Below are positions 28,051-38,261 of a stretch of 64,000 nucleotides of DNA, one piece after another. The stretch is from Verrucomicrobiota bacterium (GTDB taxonomy: Bacteria > Verrucomicrobiota > Kiritimatiellia > CAIQIC01): NCBI GenBank assembly GCA_004321905.1, contig SCQF01000048.1, positions 27,344 to 91,343 of the forward strand, read 5' to 3'. The number at the start of each line of letters is the position of its first letter. The stretch's first letter is position 1. Made by a program: the position numbers and the translations under genes. The notes below the pieces were generated by a model. It did no database searches, was not told the DNA's origin, and saw only the letters and a program-made list of their open reading frames with translations.

Positions 28051-29039
28051 GCCAGATGTCCCAGCGCCAGCAATCCATAAAAGGTGTATTCAACGTCGAG
28101 CGCATCGTCGGCCCAGTGCCCATGAAAACCGCCAGCGTTATCCCAGAGCGAATCAATGAAGTTCAAGCACGGCTCACGTAGCTCAGCCAGCGGCGCACCG
28201 AGTGTGGCCAACGCATGGAGCGCCGTCGCGGTGGAGAGCAGATCGGGCAACGGCGTTTGCGGTGTGGCGACGAATCCTCCGCGCGCGTGGCAGCGCGCCA
28301 GCAACCACGGCACAATCTCCGGCGGCACCGGCGCGCCAAGTTCGTCAAGCAAGGCAACGGCGGCGGCGGTCGCGGTGGTCGAACCAAGCGGCAGACCCGG
28401 CGCGTTGCCATACGCGCCATCGGCGGTACGCAGCTTTTCCAAGGTTTGGAAAACCCGCTGCCGGGACTTTCCAAGGTTTGGAAAAAGCTTAACGCCAAGG
28501 CGCAGAGGAAAAGGCAAAGACGCGAAGAAAACGGTCAGCTTTGCGCCTTCCGTCTTTCCTTTGCGCCTTTGCGTTAACTCCGCTGCTTTGACATCCACGG
28601 CCTGGAAAGCCTCGCCAGCCAGCAGGCAGGCATAGATGGTGGCATGAGGCGCGCCAGCTTGCTGGTTATAGCCGTCATCGGCCGTGCGCCAGTTTTCCAG
28701 ACGCTGCAGTAGTGCGACCCGCGAGACGTCCGACATATTTCCCGGTAGCGCCGACCAACAACGCGCGAGGCAGGTCAAATGGACAAAATCAAGTTGCGCG
28801 TCAGCGCCAAAGGTCAGCAGATATTTTTTTAGCGCGGCGGTATCACAAGGCGCGGCGAGCGCCTCCAAGGCATCAAGACCGAAGACGGTGTAATAAAGAT
28901 CGCACTCGCCGGCCCGATTCTTAAACCCGCCGTCGGCATGTTGTTGCCGCAGGACAAACTGGCGCACGAGTCCGGTGGCGTCACCCAGCAGCTTCGGCGC
29001 TCGTCGCGCGGCGGTCTGCATTGCGCGCTTCAAACTCAT
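28047..29039 (-). CDS. prenyltransferase/squalene-oxidase-repeat (alpha-alpha barrel) protein
   Basis: QQHADGGFKNRAGECDLYYTVFGLDAL; terminal DNAGGFHGHWADDALDVEYTFYGLLALGHL. Confidence 0.8.
   Translation of the reverse strand: MSLKRAMQTAARRAPKLLGDATGLVRQFVLRQQHADGGFKNRAGECDLYYTVFGLDALEALAAPCDTAALKKYLLTFGADAQLDFVHLTCLARCWSALPGNMSDVSRVALLQRLENWRTADDGYNQQAGAPHATIYACLLAGEAFQAVDVKAAELTQRRKGKTEGAKLTVFFASLPFPLRLGVKLFPNLGKSRQRVFQTLEKLRTADGAYGNAPGLPLGSTTATAAAVALLDELGAPVPPEIVPWLLARCHARGGFVATPQTPLPDLLSTATALHALATLGAPLAELREPCLNFIDSLWDNAGGFHGHWADDALDVEYTFYGLLALGHLA
28437..28483. repeat. paired palindromes, 32-bp dyad spacing, inside CDS
   Basis: TTCCAAGGTTTGGAA twice (28437, 28469). Confidence 0.95.
28490..28577. 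repeat. AACGC-CAAAGGCGC type inverted repeat embedded in CDS
   Basis: TTAACGCCAAGGCGCAGAGG...CCTTTGCGCCTTTGCGTTAA. Confidence 0.82.
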
Positions 29040-30690
29040 GACACCAGCCTTTGAATTCCACCTCATTGAAGATTTTGCCGATCACGCGGCGCAACAGACC
29101 TTTCAGCGTGGGGTTGTCGAGATCGCGCAGCACGCGAATCGCCGTGTTTTTATAGGTCTCCAGCAACTGATGCGCGTGTTCATGGGCCTGTACCTCGGCG
29201 AAACGCGCGTGCAACTGGACGGCGTTGATATCGGCGGGCGGACACCGCCGCCAGAGCGCATCGAGCAAGGTTTGCTGGCCGCCCCGCGCACGTTCATAGG
29301 CGATGGCCAGCAGCAAGCTCGGTCGCAGGCCCTGCAAATCGTCGGACTCTGCGGCGGCGCCGAAATCATCGAGATCATCATGAATCTGGTAGGCGATGCC
29401 GAGCGCCTCGCTGTAGGCGGCGAGTACCGTACCGATAACCGCCGCACCGCCGGCGCATAGCGCGCCCAGATGCAAGGCCACCTCGAAGGCGGGTGCGGTT
29501 TTCTGGCGGAAAATATTCAACACCTCGGTCGGGGACAACGGCGCGGGCTTTTGCGCCCACGCAAGCTCCGCGCCTTGGCCGCGACACAACTTGCGATGCC
29601 CCGCCACCGCCACACGTAACATCTCCACGCGGACATCCGCCGGTAATGGACATTCCTCAATCATCCGATAGCCTTCGCCGATCAGAAAATCACCGACGTT
29701 AAGCGCCACGGGAATGCCATGCTGGGTATGGAGGGTCTTCTCGCCGTAACGAAGCGCGTCGCCATCCTCAATGTCGTCATGCACCAGCGAGGCTTTGTGA
29801 AAACATTCCACCGAGACCGCGATCTTGCGCAGCGCGCTGGGCAGCTCTGCTGCGGGATCGTTGCGCATGGCCTGAAAAGCCGCCACCGCCAGAAAGGGCC
29901 GCCACCGTTTGCCGGCGCGCGCCAGCCATTCGCGGGCCAACCGCTCCGTATCGTCCGCCGTCGGACCCATAATCTGATCGAGCATCACGGGCGCGAACCA
30001 ACCCTCCACCTCGCGTTGCAACGCCGTGAGGTCAAGGCGGCGGGTACGGTCGGCGCTGGTCAGATGAATCGCCTCCCAGACCCAGTCCATATCCACTGCG
30101 GTGTTGGCGCAATCCGACTGCAACAGCGGAATCGCCAGCCCCGGAATGGCGGCAGCCTCCATATAAGGAAACGCGCGTTCCAGCACATTCATGCAGGAGA
30201 CGCCAACAATTGCGTCAATTTTCCCGGCTTGGATCAATTGCGTCACCACCGCTGAACCTTCGGCGACCAGCACGACATAGCCCAACCGTTCGGCCTCGCT
30301 CTGGAGTTCGGGGATCGTACAGCCGCCGCACTGTGCACAGAGCAGGCCGAATTGATCGAACGTGGCTTGGCAGTTTTCCGCATGCCGCAGACATTTGGGC
30401 AGCAAGAGCAAGCGGCGTTCATAGGGCACCGCTGCCAGCGGTTCGCGCCACAGCTCGTTGTTGATCAGAATCGAGATGTAGTCGCGGTACTGCACCGCGA
30501 CGCCGGTCAGGGCAATCATCCGCTCGGCCAGTTGACGCAAATCGGCGGACGAAAGTGGCGGCACCGGCGCCCACTCCCGGACGAAGCCGCGCACGAATTG
30601 GGCGAACAACTCCCGCTCGGCGCGCGTTTGCGGCACACGCTCCTCCGGCGGACGAAAATGCGGCGGCAAAATTGAGGACGGTTCGTTCAT
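28981..30690 (-). CDS. DUF116-like N-terminus fused to trans-polyprenyl diphosphate synthase
   Basis: N-term LLLLPKCLRHAENCQ...CAQCGGCTIPEL...AIVGVSCMNVLE; C-term two DDxxD motifs (VHDDIEDGD, YQIHDDLDDF). Confidence 0.85.
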   Translation of the reverse strand: MNEPSSILPPHFRPPEERVPQTRAERELFAQFVRGFVREWAPVPPLSSADLRQLAERMIALTGVAVQYRDYISILINNELWREPLAAVPYERRLLLLPKCLRHAENCQATFDQFGLLCAQCGGCTIPELQSEAERLGYVVLVAEGSAVVTQLIQAGKIDAIVGVSCMNVLERAFPYMEAAAIPGLAIPLLQSDCANTAVDMDWVWEAIHLTSADRTRRLDLTALQREVEGWFAPVMLDQIMGPTADDTERLAREWLARAGKRWRPFLAVAAFQAMRNDPAAELPSALRKIAVSVECFHKASLVHDDIEDGDALRYGEKTLHTQHGIPVALNVGDFLIGEGYRMIEECPLPADVRVEMLRVAVAGHRKLCRGQGAELAWAQKPAPLSPTEVLNIFRQKTAPAFEVALHLGALCAGGAAVIGTVLAAYSEALGIAYQIHDDLDDFGAAAESDDLQGLRPSLLLAIAYERARGGQQTLLDALWRRCPPADINAVQLHARFAEVQAHEHAHQLLETYKNTAIRVLRDLDNPTLKGLLRRVIGKIFNEVEFKGWCHEFEARNADRRATSAEAAG

Positions 30691-31574
30691 AACGCGTTTT
30701 CGTCCACGCGATCGGCTTTCTTTTTCATCCGCTCCAGAATGGCAGCGGAGGTGGATAATGATTGCAGGACTGCCGGCAGAATGTCGAGTTGTTGCTGCAA
30801 CTCGGCCAGACATTTCCGACGCTCGGCCGCGGCCAATTCAGCATTACGCCCCACATCGAATCGAGTCTGAACCTGCGTCCGACGCTCGCGGAGTGCCTGA
30901 TATACGTCGCCACCCAGCAACGCAGAAATATCCACCTTGGCCGGACCACGCTGCCGGTCAGCGTCACGGATTTCTGCGCCGTTGATCGGGGCCTCGCCAT
31001 GTTTGGGGAAGATGATCGCCAGTTCGGGGCAGACACGGGCACACGCGGGACACCCTGGTTTGCAGTTATCCGGTTGGCGAACCTGTAGTTGGCCATCCGT
31101 TCCCATGGCGTAAACGCCAAACAGACAGAAACTCAGGCATTGCTGGCAGTGCGTGCACCGCGCGAAATCAATCACCGGAAACCACGCCGAACTTTCCACC
31201 GCTTGGCCGGCCAAGTCCGCCGCCAGTTGCACCGGATCGCGTGGTGCGGCAGAGCCGCCGGCCAGACTTGTGAGCACGGCGTGATCCACAGGTGCGCGCA
31301 AATCCACGATCTGCGCCGCGTCCGACAAGGGCGCATCCGCCGCCGCAAAGAGAGCACGTACCGCGCGAGGATGACACGCCAGAATAGTGACGGCACCGCT
31401 GCCAGCCAAGGCGTGCAGCAACGGATCCTTCCGCGCCGCCAGCACGCATAAATCCGGCACGGCGACAAAATCCGCGCCACGGCAGAGTTGCTCCAGCGCC
31501 GCATTGCGTGTTGCCCACGGCAATACCTGCGCTTGCGCGCAATGACAGTACAAAACTTTAGGCGTCGCGGTCAT
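30687..31574 (-). CDS. 4Fe-4S ferredoxin-like protein
   Basis: CTHCQQCLSFCLFGVYAM...NCKPGCPACARVCPELAIIFP. Confidence 0.8.
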   Translation of the reverse strand: MTATPKVLYCHCAQAQVLPWATRNAALEQLCRGADFVAVPDLCVLAARKDPLLHALAGSGAVTILACHPRAVRALFAAADAPLSDAAQIVDLRAPVDHAVLTSLAGGSAAPRDPVQLAADLAGQAVESSAWFPVIDFARCTHCQQCLSFCLFGVYAMGTDGQLQVRQPDNCKPGCPACARVCPELAIIFPKHGEAPINGAEIRDADRQRGPAKVDISALLGGDVYQALRERRTQVQTRFDVGRNAELAAAERRKCLAELQQQLDILPAVLQSLSTSAAILERMKKKADRVDENAL

Positions 31575-31608
31575 GAGACGAGATCAACTATGCCACGAAA
31601 TCCGTGAT

Positions 31609-31655
31609 TTCCAAACCTTGGAAAAAAGTTTGTTTACGTTTTCCAAGGTTTGGAA
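31609..31655. repeat. paired palindromes, 32-bp dyad spacing
   Basis: TTCCAAACCTTGGAA + TTCCAAGGTTTGGAA (31641). Confidence 0.95.
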
Positions 31656-31668
31656 GAAGAACAATAAA

Positions 31669-32772
31669 TCACTCCGGCTGACTGATTCGATGCGTCGGAT
31701 TCGGCTGGCCGGGACGGAAACTTTCCAGATGCGTAAGCGCGAGCTGCTCACCGGCCCACCGGCCGACCACCTGCCGCGTCACCTTTTCCAAAACATCCGG
31801 CGCGGCCTCGGCCCGTAGATTCAGCATCAATGTCCCTGCGGCCAGCGCGGCCTGAAGCTGATGCGAAAATTCGGGCCGTTGGTCGTTCCGCACCAGATGT
31901 ACGGCACCGATATCGAAGCCCATTTCATCCGGCGTGAGAGTCATCTTCAAGTGGGCCACCTCGGCGCCGGCGTGTTGCAATTCGGACTGCAAGGCTTCGG
32001 CCAGGCGCACAAGCAAGGCATTGCCATCGAATGGCGCGGATGCGCTGACGCGCAAGGCGGCGTTGAGCCAACCCATCAGCGCCTCGCCCTGTCCATACAG
32101 TTGATAATCCACATCCATGGCCCGATGCGGTTGCAATTCCGTGGTCGTGATCCGCGTGAACCAGTCAGCCAAGCCTGTACCGGAACGGGCGGAGCACTCG
32201 AAAACCTCGGCACGCGGAAACCGCATTTGCAATGCTTGGCGCAATGCGACGCGATGGACGTCATCCAGCAAATCGCATTTGTTGATGACGATGATATCCG
32301 CTTCTTCGAGCTGCTTCTCGTAGATATAGCGCACCTTCTCCGAAAACTTCGGCCCGGCTTCGAGCCCCAGTACGCGCGCGGCGCGGATGGGATCAACGAG
32401 CACGCTGAAGGGTGCGATGCGATAGTCCGCGTCGTACATTTTCCGCAACGGAAAACCAACGGTCGCCACCAGGTCGGTGCAACTGCCGACCGGCTCGGCC
32501 AGAAAGACATCCGGCCGCGCGGTCGCCGCGAGTTTCTGTGAGGCCTCGACCAGCGAGTTGAAGCGGCAGCAAAAACAACCGCCCGCAATCTCCTCCACCG
32601 GCCACTGCGCCGCACGCACGCGCGCGGTATCCACCAACCCGCCGGCTTGGTCGTTGGTAATCAAACCAACGCGCCGCCCTTGCACTTTGAGTTGATCGGC
32701 CAGCCGGAGCATCGCCGTCGTTTTGCCCGCGCCGAGAAAGCCGCCGATCAGGATGTATTGCGCTGGTGCCAT
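31669..32772 (-). CDS. CobW/P47K-family GTPase (metallochaperone-like)
   Basis: ILIGGFLGAGKTTAMLRLADQL...GCFCCRF...VINKCDLL. Confidence 0.92.
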   Translation of the reverse strand: MAPAQYILIGGFLGAGKTTAMLRLADQLKVQGRRVGLITNDQAGGLVDTARVRAAQWPVEEIAGGCFCCRFNSLVEASQKLAATARPDVFLAEPVGSCTDLVATVGFPLRKMYDADYRIAPFSVLVDPIRAARVLGLEAGPKFSEKVRYIYEKQLEEADIIVINKCDLLDDVHRVALRQALQMRFPRAEVFECSARSGTGLADWFTRITTTELQPHRAMDVDYQLYGQGEALMGWLNAALRVSASAPFDGNALLVRLAEALQSELQHAGAEVAHLKMTLTPDEMGFDIGAVHLVRNDQRPEFSHQLQAALAAGTLMLNLRAEAAPDVLEKVTRQVVGRWAGEQLALTHLESFRPGQPNPTHRISQPE

Positions 32773-32774
32773 AT

Positions 32775-33269
32775 TTATTCTTCGTTATTTTTCGCCGCCA
32801 GTTTGTCAATGATGGAGTCCAAGGTGCCGATATAACCAAAAACATCCAACTGCGCCGGATCAGGCGTGCCGCGTGCTTCATAGAGCCAGCCTGCGGCATA
32901 GGGATCGGCTTGCGCGAGTTCGCCATCCCGTTCCAAGGCGGGATTGGCCCGCAGAAAAAAGCCCTCCATGACGCTGTATAAAGCGGTCACCGCCTTCAGC
33001 CCCTCGTAGGAACCCAACTCCTGCCCGAGCTGCAAACGGTCGCCGGTGCAAACATGCGTCTGTAACTCCACAAAATCCCCCAACATCCGCACCGCAAATT
33101 TGGTGAAACCGATGCGCCAAAGATCGGGTTCACCCATCGACATCAACCAGAAGTGCGACGTGGTATAGCGATAGGTCTTTGGCAATTCGGTCATGAAGCG
33201 GCAACGGCGATAGGCCACCGCCGCGCCCAAGTCGGCCACCACGCCTTTGAATTCGAGATGCGGTTCCAT
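32775..33269 (-). CDS. GcvH-like lipoyl-carrier protein
   Basis: TSHFWLM...WRIGFTKFAVRMLGDFVELQ...GQELGSYEGLKAVTALYSVMEGFFLRANPALERDGELAQADPYAAGWLYEA parallels GcvH including the candidate lipoyl-Lys (EGLKAV). Confidence 0.8.
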   Translation of the reverse strand: MEPHLEFKGVVADLGAAVAYRRCRFMTELPKTYRYTTSHFWLMSMGEPDLWRIGFTKFAVRMLGDFVELQTHVCTGDRLQLGQELGSYEGLKAVTALYSVMEGFFLRANPALERDGELAQADPYAAGWLYEARGTPDPAQLDVFGYIGTLDSIIDKLAAKNNEE

Positions 33270-33278
33270 CGTTGCCGT

Positions 33279-34475
<1,197 letters not shown>

Positions 34476-34521
34476 CGCGTCTCGTTTGGTGGCCGCTAAA
34501 TATGCCGCACTCGCCCCGCTT

Positions 34522-34568
34522 TTCCAATCCTTGGAAAAATTGATCGCACACTTTTCCAAACACTGGAA
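34522..34568. repeat. paired palindromes, 32-bp dyad spacing
   Basis: TTCCAATCCTTGGAA + TTCCAAACACTGGAA (34554). Confidence 0.93.
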
Positions 34569-34579
34569 ACGCGTGCGGG

Positions 34580-37500
34580 CTATTCGGTCCTCAACGCCGC
34601 AAGCAGCGGGCCACGCAGAGCCGCGCGCATAGCGAGCCACGTCCAAAGCAGACCGCTCACCAGCAAGCCGCCCAAGGCGCTGCCCAGTAGCGCCACCGGC
34701 ACCGCGCTGCCTGCCGCCGTCCACGTTGGCCAGATGGCAAGCACGGCAGAAATCAAACCAATGACCAAACCGAGCACAATCAGCAGCCAGTGTTCATGGA
34801 GCACCATCCGCTGTACGTCGCGGCGGCGAAAGCCAAGGGCCAGCAACAGCGCCAATTCGCTGCGCCGTTCGAGAACGTTGCGCAGAACGACCAACCCCAA
34901 TCCGATACTGCCCAGTAGCAGACCCAAACCGCCGAGCACCTGGAAAATGCCGAGATACGTGTTTTCGACAGCCATGAACTGCGCCAGTCGTTGCCACGCG
35001 GGCACGACTTCCAGCCCACGATCTTGCAGCGCACGCGACAACGCGGTGGAAACTTCGGCAGCACGTGCCGGTGGCGCATCGATCAAGAACATGCGATAGC
35101 CGCCGGTGGCGGGAAAGTGCGCAACAAAATTTTCCGCCGAAATCAGCAAGCTGCCTTGGAGTACGGAATTGGCCAACACGCCGACGATACGTAGCGTGAA
35201 GGTGCGGCCACGCTCATCGGTATACGGCAAGGTGTCACCCAGCTTCTTACCCAACCCCCAGACAACGGTTTGCTCGTCACCCATCGCTGGCACAGTCTCA
35301 TCGGGCGTATGCTCGTTAAGCAAGGCCCAATGCCCACTTTTATCGGTGAATGAAAATGCATGACACCACTCCAACTCATCCGGCAACACGCCGAGCAGGC
35401 GCGGCTGCTGTGCCCGGTTCAAGTTCAAGCAACTGGCATCATCACCCTCGCGCAGGCGCAGTGACACGATGTTCACATCGCGCAGTTCTTCGGCGGAAAG
35501 TCCGAACACTGCACGCCCGGCTGGGCTGTTCAGGTCGTCATAAATTGGCAACGTGGACTGTGCAAAAAGCGCAAAGCCGCCGGTGCCGGAATGCCGCTCC
35601 TGCGCGGCTTGCCGGGGATCGCGCTGAAACGCACTCACCGCAACGAACAGAAACACACCGCTGGCCAATACACTGATGGTGGCCAGACTGCGGCGGCGAC
35701 GGCGCGACGCGTTGCGGCGGCCCAGTTCGGCTAACGTGCCTGTTAGTTGAGTCGCGCTAGAAAACGTTGCCAGCAACACCTGACTGAAGCCCAGTCCCGC
35801 AAGCAGCAGACACGCGCCAGAACCGAAGAAAATTTCCGCAGCCTCTTGATCGCGTCCGTGATGTGCACCCAACAACGAGGCGATGGCCCCGCCCAAGCCC
35901 AACAAAACCAGCCACCAACCGAGGCGACCGCGGGCCGACGCAGGACCCTGTTCCACTGCCGCGCCACCGGCCAGTAGATCGGCAGGTGCACGCCGGGTCT
36001 GTCCCCGCTGTACCAGCGCCATTGCCGTACCAGCCGCCAAGAGACTCAAGGCCACACCGAGCACCAAGCTGATGGGGTTGGCATGATAATGAATCGCGAT
36101 GTTGCCCACCGCATCGCGCCAGATGCCGGCCAGTCCCAGCAAGGTCAAGCGAGTATAAAGCGCCCCCAACACCACACCCAGCAACGCGCCCAATCCGGCG
36201 ACGGCAAAGCCCTCCCACCAGAGCAGCCGACGAACCTGCCGGGGCGTAAATCCAAGCGCGCGCAGCAATCCAGCCTCGGTATTGCGCTGTTCAAGATTAA
36301 AGGCAAATAGCAATGCGGTCAGGAGCAAGGCCGCGACGATCAGGAAGAAACTGAAGCCGATGAATAGCTGGCCGAAATCCAAGGCTTGGACACTGGCCGC
36401 CAACGCTTGCGCACGCACCGGCACAACGAATAAACCCAACGTGGCCGAATCAAGCCTAGCTTTGAGCGCTCGTTCAACATCCGCCACTTTATCTGCCGCA
36501 TTCGGAAAACGAACAGCTGTCAACCGGCCAAACCGATTACTCCAGAGTTGCTGACCAGCGGCCAGACCGAGAAACAGCTTCGGCGTACCGCGATAGGCGC
36601 TCCAATATTCTTCATCTTTCGGACGGATGCGTTCCGTGGCAATCGGAATGCCCGGTGTCCACTCGCGGCAATTATGGGCGTCCGCCAAGCCGGGATACGC
36701 CGGCATCCACGAGTCGTCTTTCGTCAGCGACACAATCGCACCCACCCGGAATTGCGCGTTAGTTTCGCGCAACTCCCGCCGCTCGCCCATCACGAAATAG
36801 CGCAACGTCACCACATCCTCCACCTGCGCGCCGAGGTCGTCCGCCAGCCAACCGTTGATCGTGACTACGTCACTCTGCAACGGCTGGCCCACCGCCGTAA
36901 CAAAGGAATAGGGCGTGGCATTTGTGCCTCGCCGGATTTCGTTTGCAAAATAAGTCAGCACACCCATCGCGTTGGAGGAAAGCGATAGCGCCACCGCTTC
37001 GACCGCCGGGTCGAGGAAAACGCGTGCGGTACGCAATTCAGCCGTCCGCCCATCCGCCAAGCTGTGCAATTCGAGGCCGACATCTGTCAGGGTCCAGTTG
37101 CGACGCAAAGCAGCCGCAACCCCTTGCTTGGCATCGGTGAGTAACACATTGGCCTGCCCAGCCCGTTTGAGCTGTGTTTGTAACGTGGATAGCGGAATAA
37201 ACACCGACAGCGGCGGAACCTGATTCGCCTGCAAACCAAACCGACCAAAATCGCTTTCCTCCGCAATGGCACGCACCTTCACACGCACGGCAACTGCGGC
37301 ATCACTACGCCCGGATAACGGGGCATCGCGCGAGATCAAGGACGGTTCCTCAACCCGGACCACAAGACTATCACCAACGCGTATCCCCAGTTGCGCGGCC
37401 AAAGAGCCATTGATAACCGCTTCGTCAGCGCGACTGCCTGCCAGTAGATTTTTATCCGCGCCCAACTTCCAAAAACGATCTTCAACGCCTACCACCTGTG

Positions 37501-37807
37501 CGTTATTAGCCCGAGCCCGTCCATCAGGAAGCGCCACAGAACCTCGCAGCAGCATAACCGGCGCGACCGTCGCCTTGAGATCGCCAGCCAGATCATCGGC
37601 TAACTTGGCGCGGAAGTAATGCTCGGATGAGGTCAGCGCCCACTCTGTTTTGCCGAGCCGCGCCAACACCATATGCCGCAACGTGGCGCGCATCGAGTCC
37701 CCGACGACCAGCGCACCGGTTAGGATGGCGCATGCCACCGCCGTCCCCAGCAAGACGCCAAGATGCGTCCGCCAATAGAACCGTAGACTGCGGACAATCA
37801 AACCCAT
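34580..37807 (-). CDS. ABC transporter permease (FtsX/MacB-like, two FtsX domains)
   Basis: LRFYWRTHLGVLLGTAVACAILTGALVVGDSMRATL; two sets of TM helices. Confidence 0.88.
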   Translation of the reverse strand: MGLIVRSLRFYWRTHLGVLLGTAVACAILTGALVVGDSMRATLRHMVLARLGKTEWALTSSEHYFRAKLADDLAGDLKATVAPVMLLRGSVALPDGRARANNAQVVGVEDRFWKLGADKNLLAGSRADEAVINGSLAAQLGIRVGDSLVVRVEEPSLISRDAPLSGRSDAAVAVRVKVRAIAEESDFGRFGLQANQVPPLSVFIPLSTLQTQLKRAGQANVLLTDAKQGVAAALRRNWTLTDVGLELHSLADGRTAELRTARVFLDPAVEAVALSLSSNAMGVLTYFANEIRRGTNATPYSFVTAVGQPLQSDVVTINGWLADDLGAQVEDVVTLRYFVMGERRELRETNAQFRVGAIVSLTKDDSWMPAYPGLADAHNCREWTPGIPIATERIRPKDEEYWSAYRGTPKLFLGLAAGQQLWSNRFGRLTAVRFPNAADKVADVERALKARLDSATLGLFVVPVRAQALAASVQALDFGQLFIGFSFFLIVAALLLTALLFAFNLEQRNTEAGLLRALGFTPRQVRRLLWWEGFAVAGLGALLGVVLGALYTRLTLLGLAGIWRDAVGNIAIHYHANPISLVLGVALSLLAAGTAMALVQRGQTRRAPADLLAGGAAVEQGPASARGRLGWWLVLLGLGGAIASLLGAHHGRDQEAAEIFFGSGACLLLAGLGFSQVLLATFSSATQLTGTLAELGRRNASRRRRRSLATISVLASGVFLFVAVSAFQRDPRQAAQERHSGTGGFALFAQSTLPIYDDLNSPAGRAVFGLSAEELRDVNIVSLRLREGDDASCLNLNRAQQPRLLGVLPDELEWCHAFSFTDKSGHWALLNEHTPDETVPAMGDEQTVVWGLGKKLGDTLPYTDERGRTFTLRIVGVLANSVLQGSLLISAENFVAHFPATGGYRMFLIDAPPARAAEVSTALSRALQDRGLEVVPAWQRLAQFMAVENTYLGIFQVLGGLGLLLGSIGLGLVVLRNVLERRSELALLLALGFRRRDVQRMVLHEHWLLIVLGLVIGLISAVLAIWPTWTAAGSAVPVALLGSALGGLLVSGLLWTWLAMRAALRGPLLAALRTE

Positions 37808-37836
37808 ACTGGAGACGCGTGTCGTCATCGGATTTG

Positions 37837-38261
37837 AAACCGCTGATGCACACAGATGAACGCAGATTTAGAAGTGGAGCACCACACGGCGCACCTCCAC
37901 TCTAGGATTACCAAAATTGATCAATAGACATAGTTGAAGTCCAGTAGCTTTGAGATAATTCAAACACTGAGCCAGATGAATATCGTCCAACGCCTTAACC
38001 GCCTTTAGTTCCACCATCACGCATCCCTCCACCAATAGATCGGCGATATAATCACCGATCACCACCCCGTCATAATTCACCTTAACGGGATGCTGCTGAA
38101 TCACCTTCAAACTGACTTTGTGTAATTCATGCGCCAGTGCATTTTCGTAAACTTTCTCTAAAAACCCACAACCAAGTTGATTACCAACGGTATAGGCACA
38201 ACCAATGATTTGTTCCGTAATTTGATTCAACCTGTGTTTATCTGTGTTCATCGGCGGTTTC
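37837..38261. mobile_element. putative GxxExxY cassette bounded by 33-bp imperfect inverted repeats
   Basis: GAAACCGCTGATGCACACAGATGAACGCAGATT (37837-37869) vs reverse complement of 38229-38261 GAAACCGCCGATGAACACAGATAAACACAGGTT, 28/33 identical. Confidence 0.7.
37868..38251 (-). CDS. GxxExxY protein (PDDEXK-like family)
   Basis: IIGCAYTVGNQLGCGFLEKVYENALAHEL; LLVEGCVMVELKAVKAL. Confidence 0.88.
   Translation of the reverse strand: MNTDKHRLNQITEQIIGCAYTVGNQLGCGFLEKVYENALAHELHKVSLKVIQQHPVKVNYDGVVIGDYIADLLVEGCVMVELKAVKALDDIHLAQCLNYLKATGLQLCLLINFGNPRVEVRRVVLHF

Noticed and set aside
36377-36392. ATCCAAGGCTTGGACA near-match to the palindrome
   Set aside because: No partner at +/-32 bp and outer bases diverge; probably a coding coincidence (VQALD), though a decayed copy cannot be excluded.
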